From NCBI GenBank assembly GCA_009930305.1, contig RZYM01000004.1:62001-126000 (forward strand): DNA of 64,000 bases. Direction: 5' to 3'. Below are positions 63,813 through 64,000 of the stretch, one piece after another. The stretch is from Bacteroidia bacterium. Its GTDB lineage: Bacteria; Bacteroidota; Bacteroidia; Bacteroidales; Paludibacteraceae. Numbering within the stretch: position 1 is the first letter of the stretch; every line of letters begins with the position of its first letter. A program made the position numbers and the translations under genes. The notes under the pieces are model-generated. The model ran no database searches and was not told the DNA's origin. It saw only the letters and a program-made list of their open reading frames with translations.

Positions 63813-64000
63813 ATGAGTTTTGTACACCTACACGTCCACTCCCACTATTCTGTTTTAGATGGAATGTCTAAAGTTCCTGATTTAATTAATAAAGCAGTTG
63901 CTTGCGGCATGCCGGCGATTGCTCTTACCGACCATGGAAACATGTTCGGTATAAAGGAATTTACGGATGAGGTTAATAAATTAAATGCTAAGCCTAAAAA
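63813..64000 (+). CDS. dnaE: DNA polymerase III alpha subunit, N-terminal PHP domain (cut by window end)
   Basis: The first 62 codons of the replicative polymerase. MSFVHLHVHSHYSVLDGMSK and ALTDHGNMFGIKEF are the metal-binding PHP motifs found at the N-terminus of DnaE. The ORF track misses it because it runs off the window. It has its own -7 box and follows purN by 107 bp. PolC-type enzymes also carry a PHP domain, but not at the N-terminus, so DnaE is favoured. Confidence 0.9.
   Translation, partial: MSFVHLHVHSHYSVLDGMSKVPDLINKAVACGMPAIALTDHGNMFGIKEFTDEVNKLNAKPK

Noticed and set aside
1-64000. tRNA, rRNA, CRISPR arrays, insertion sequences, prophage and toxin-antitoxin genes
   Set aside because: Looked for on both strands while reading; no cloverleaf, regular repeat array, transposase, integrase or toxin-antitoxin pair was recognised.

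Overview
The window is an AT-rich stretch of chromosome from a member of the Bacteroidetes, most likely order Bacteroidales. The evidence is the gene content (LptD-type OstA protein, pRiA4b-like protein beside dnaA and miaA, DUF4290, DUF4783, viroplasmin-type RNase H, diaminopimelate dehydrogenase, Bacteroidetes-style ilv operon with an acyl-ACP thioesterase), the near absence of Shine-Dalgarno sequences, and repeated -7 boxes of the form TAnnTTTG just upstream of genes. Genus cannot be fixed from the sequence alone. It is core, housekeeping sequence: no tRNA, rRNA, insertion sequence, prophage, CRISPR array or secondary-metabolite cluster was found. The unusual content lies mainly in 5' leaders and non-coding signals.

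Layout. 1-1654: a beta-propeller surface-protein gene cut by an in-frame TGA, then RNase H. 1655-5974 (minus): dnaA, pRiA4b-like gene, miaA, a predicted outer-membrane protein and a metallophosphoesterase lipoprotein, tightly packed. 6287-8390 (minus): MlaD-type MCE protein and an Amidase_3 cell-wall hydrolase; divergent from lptD-slyD-aroC (plus, to 12921). tilS (minus) and a TetR regulator (plus) diverge around a perfect 18-bp inverted repeat. 14942-18724 (minus): tsaB, DUF4290, murA (active-site Asp in place of Cys) and a zincin-like lipoprotein. 18829-20869 (plus): yicC, gmk, nadD. 20947-22354 (minus): esterase and rlmH. 22444-25679 (plus): DUF4783, nadC, MATE transporter, cytidylate-kinase-like. 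25738-29293 (minus): pullulanase, Nif3-like, zinc-ribbon coiled coil. 29490-30885 (plus): NfeD and SPFH protein. 30976-36395 (minus): outer-membrane/PDZ pair, recA-rlmB-rluA and a CcdA/ArsG-like permease.

36562-45541 (minus) is a branched-chain amino-acid operon: leader peptide and attenuator, ilvD, three lipid-linked glycosylation genes (ArnT-like, DPM-like GT2, GtrA), ilvB, ilvN, acyl-ACP thioesterase, ilvC. The leader encodes a 16-residue peptide with eight valines, followed by an intrinsic terminator. 45818-47566 (plus) is a phosphohexomutase. 47640-48691 (minus) is corA with a short leader holding an 11-codon upstream ORF and two mutually exclusive hairpins around a rare strong Shine-Dalgarno. 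48910-53603 (minus) is gdhA, nfnA, nfnB and ddh, an NADPH/ammonia/diaminopimelate group. 53916-58557 (plus): a small membrane protein, valS and a divergent tryptophanase/tyrosine-phenol-lyase homologue. 58687-62890 (minus): acpP-fabF-rnc-acyl-CoA ligase. 63136-64000 (plus): purN and the start of dnaE.

The two most interesting signals are the corA leader (candidate Mg2+-responsive, uORF-controlled switch) and the ilv leader-peptide attenuator; neither is in the ORF track. The TetR operator, a hairpin in the first codons of rnc, and tandem hairpins between gdhA and nfnA are further candidates. All RNA-structure claims are by-eye pairings and were not folded computationally.
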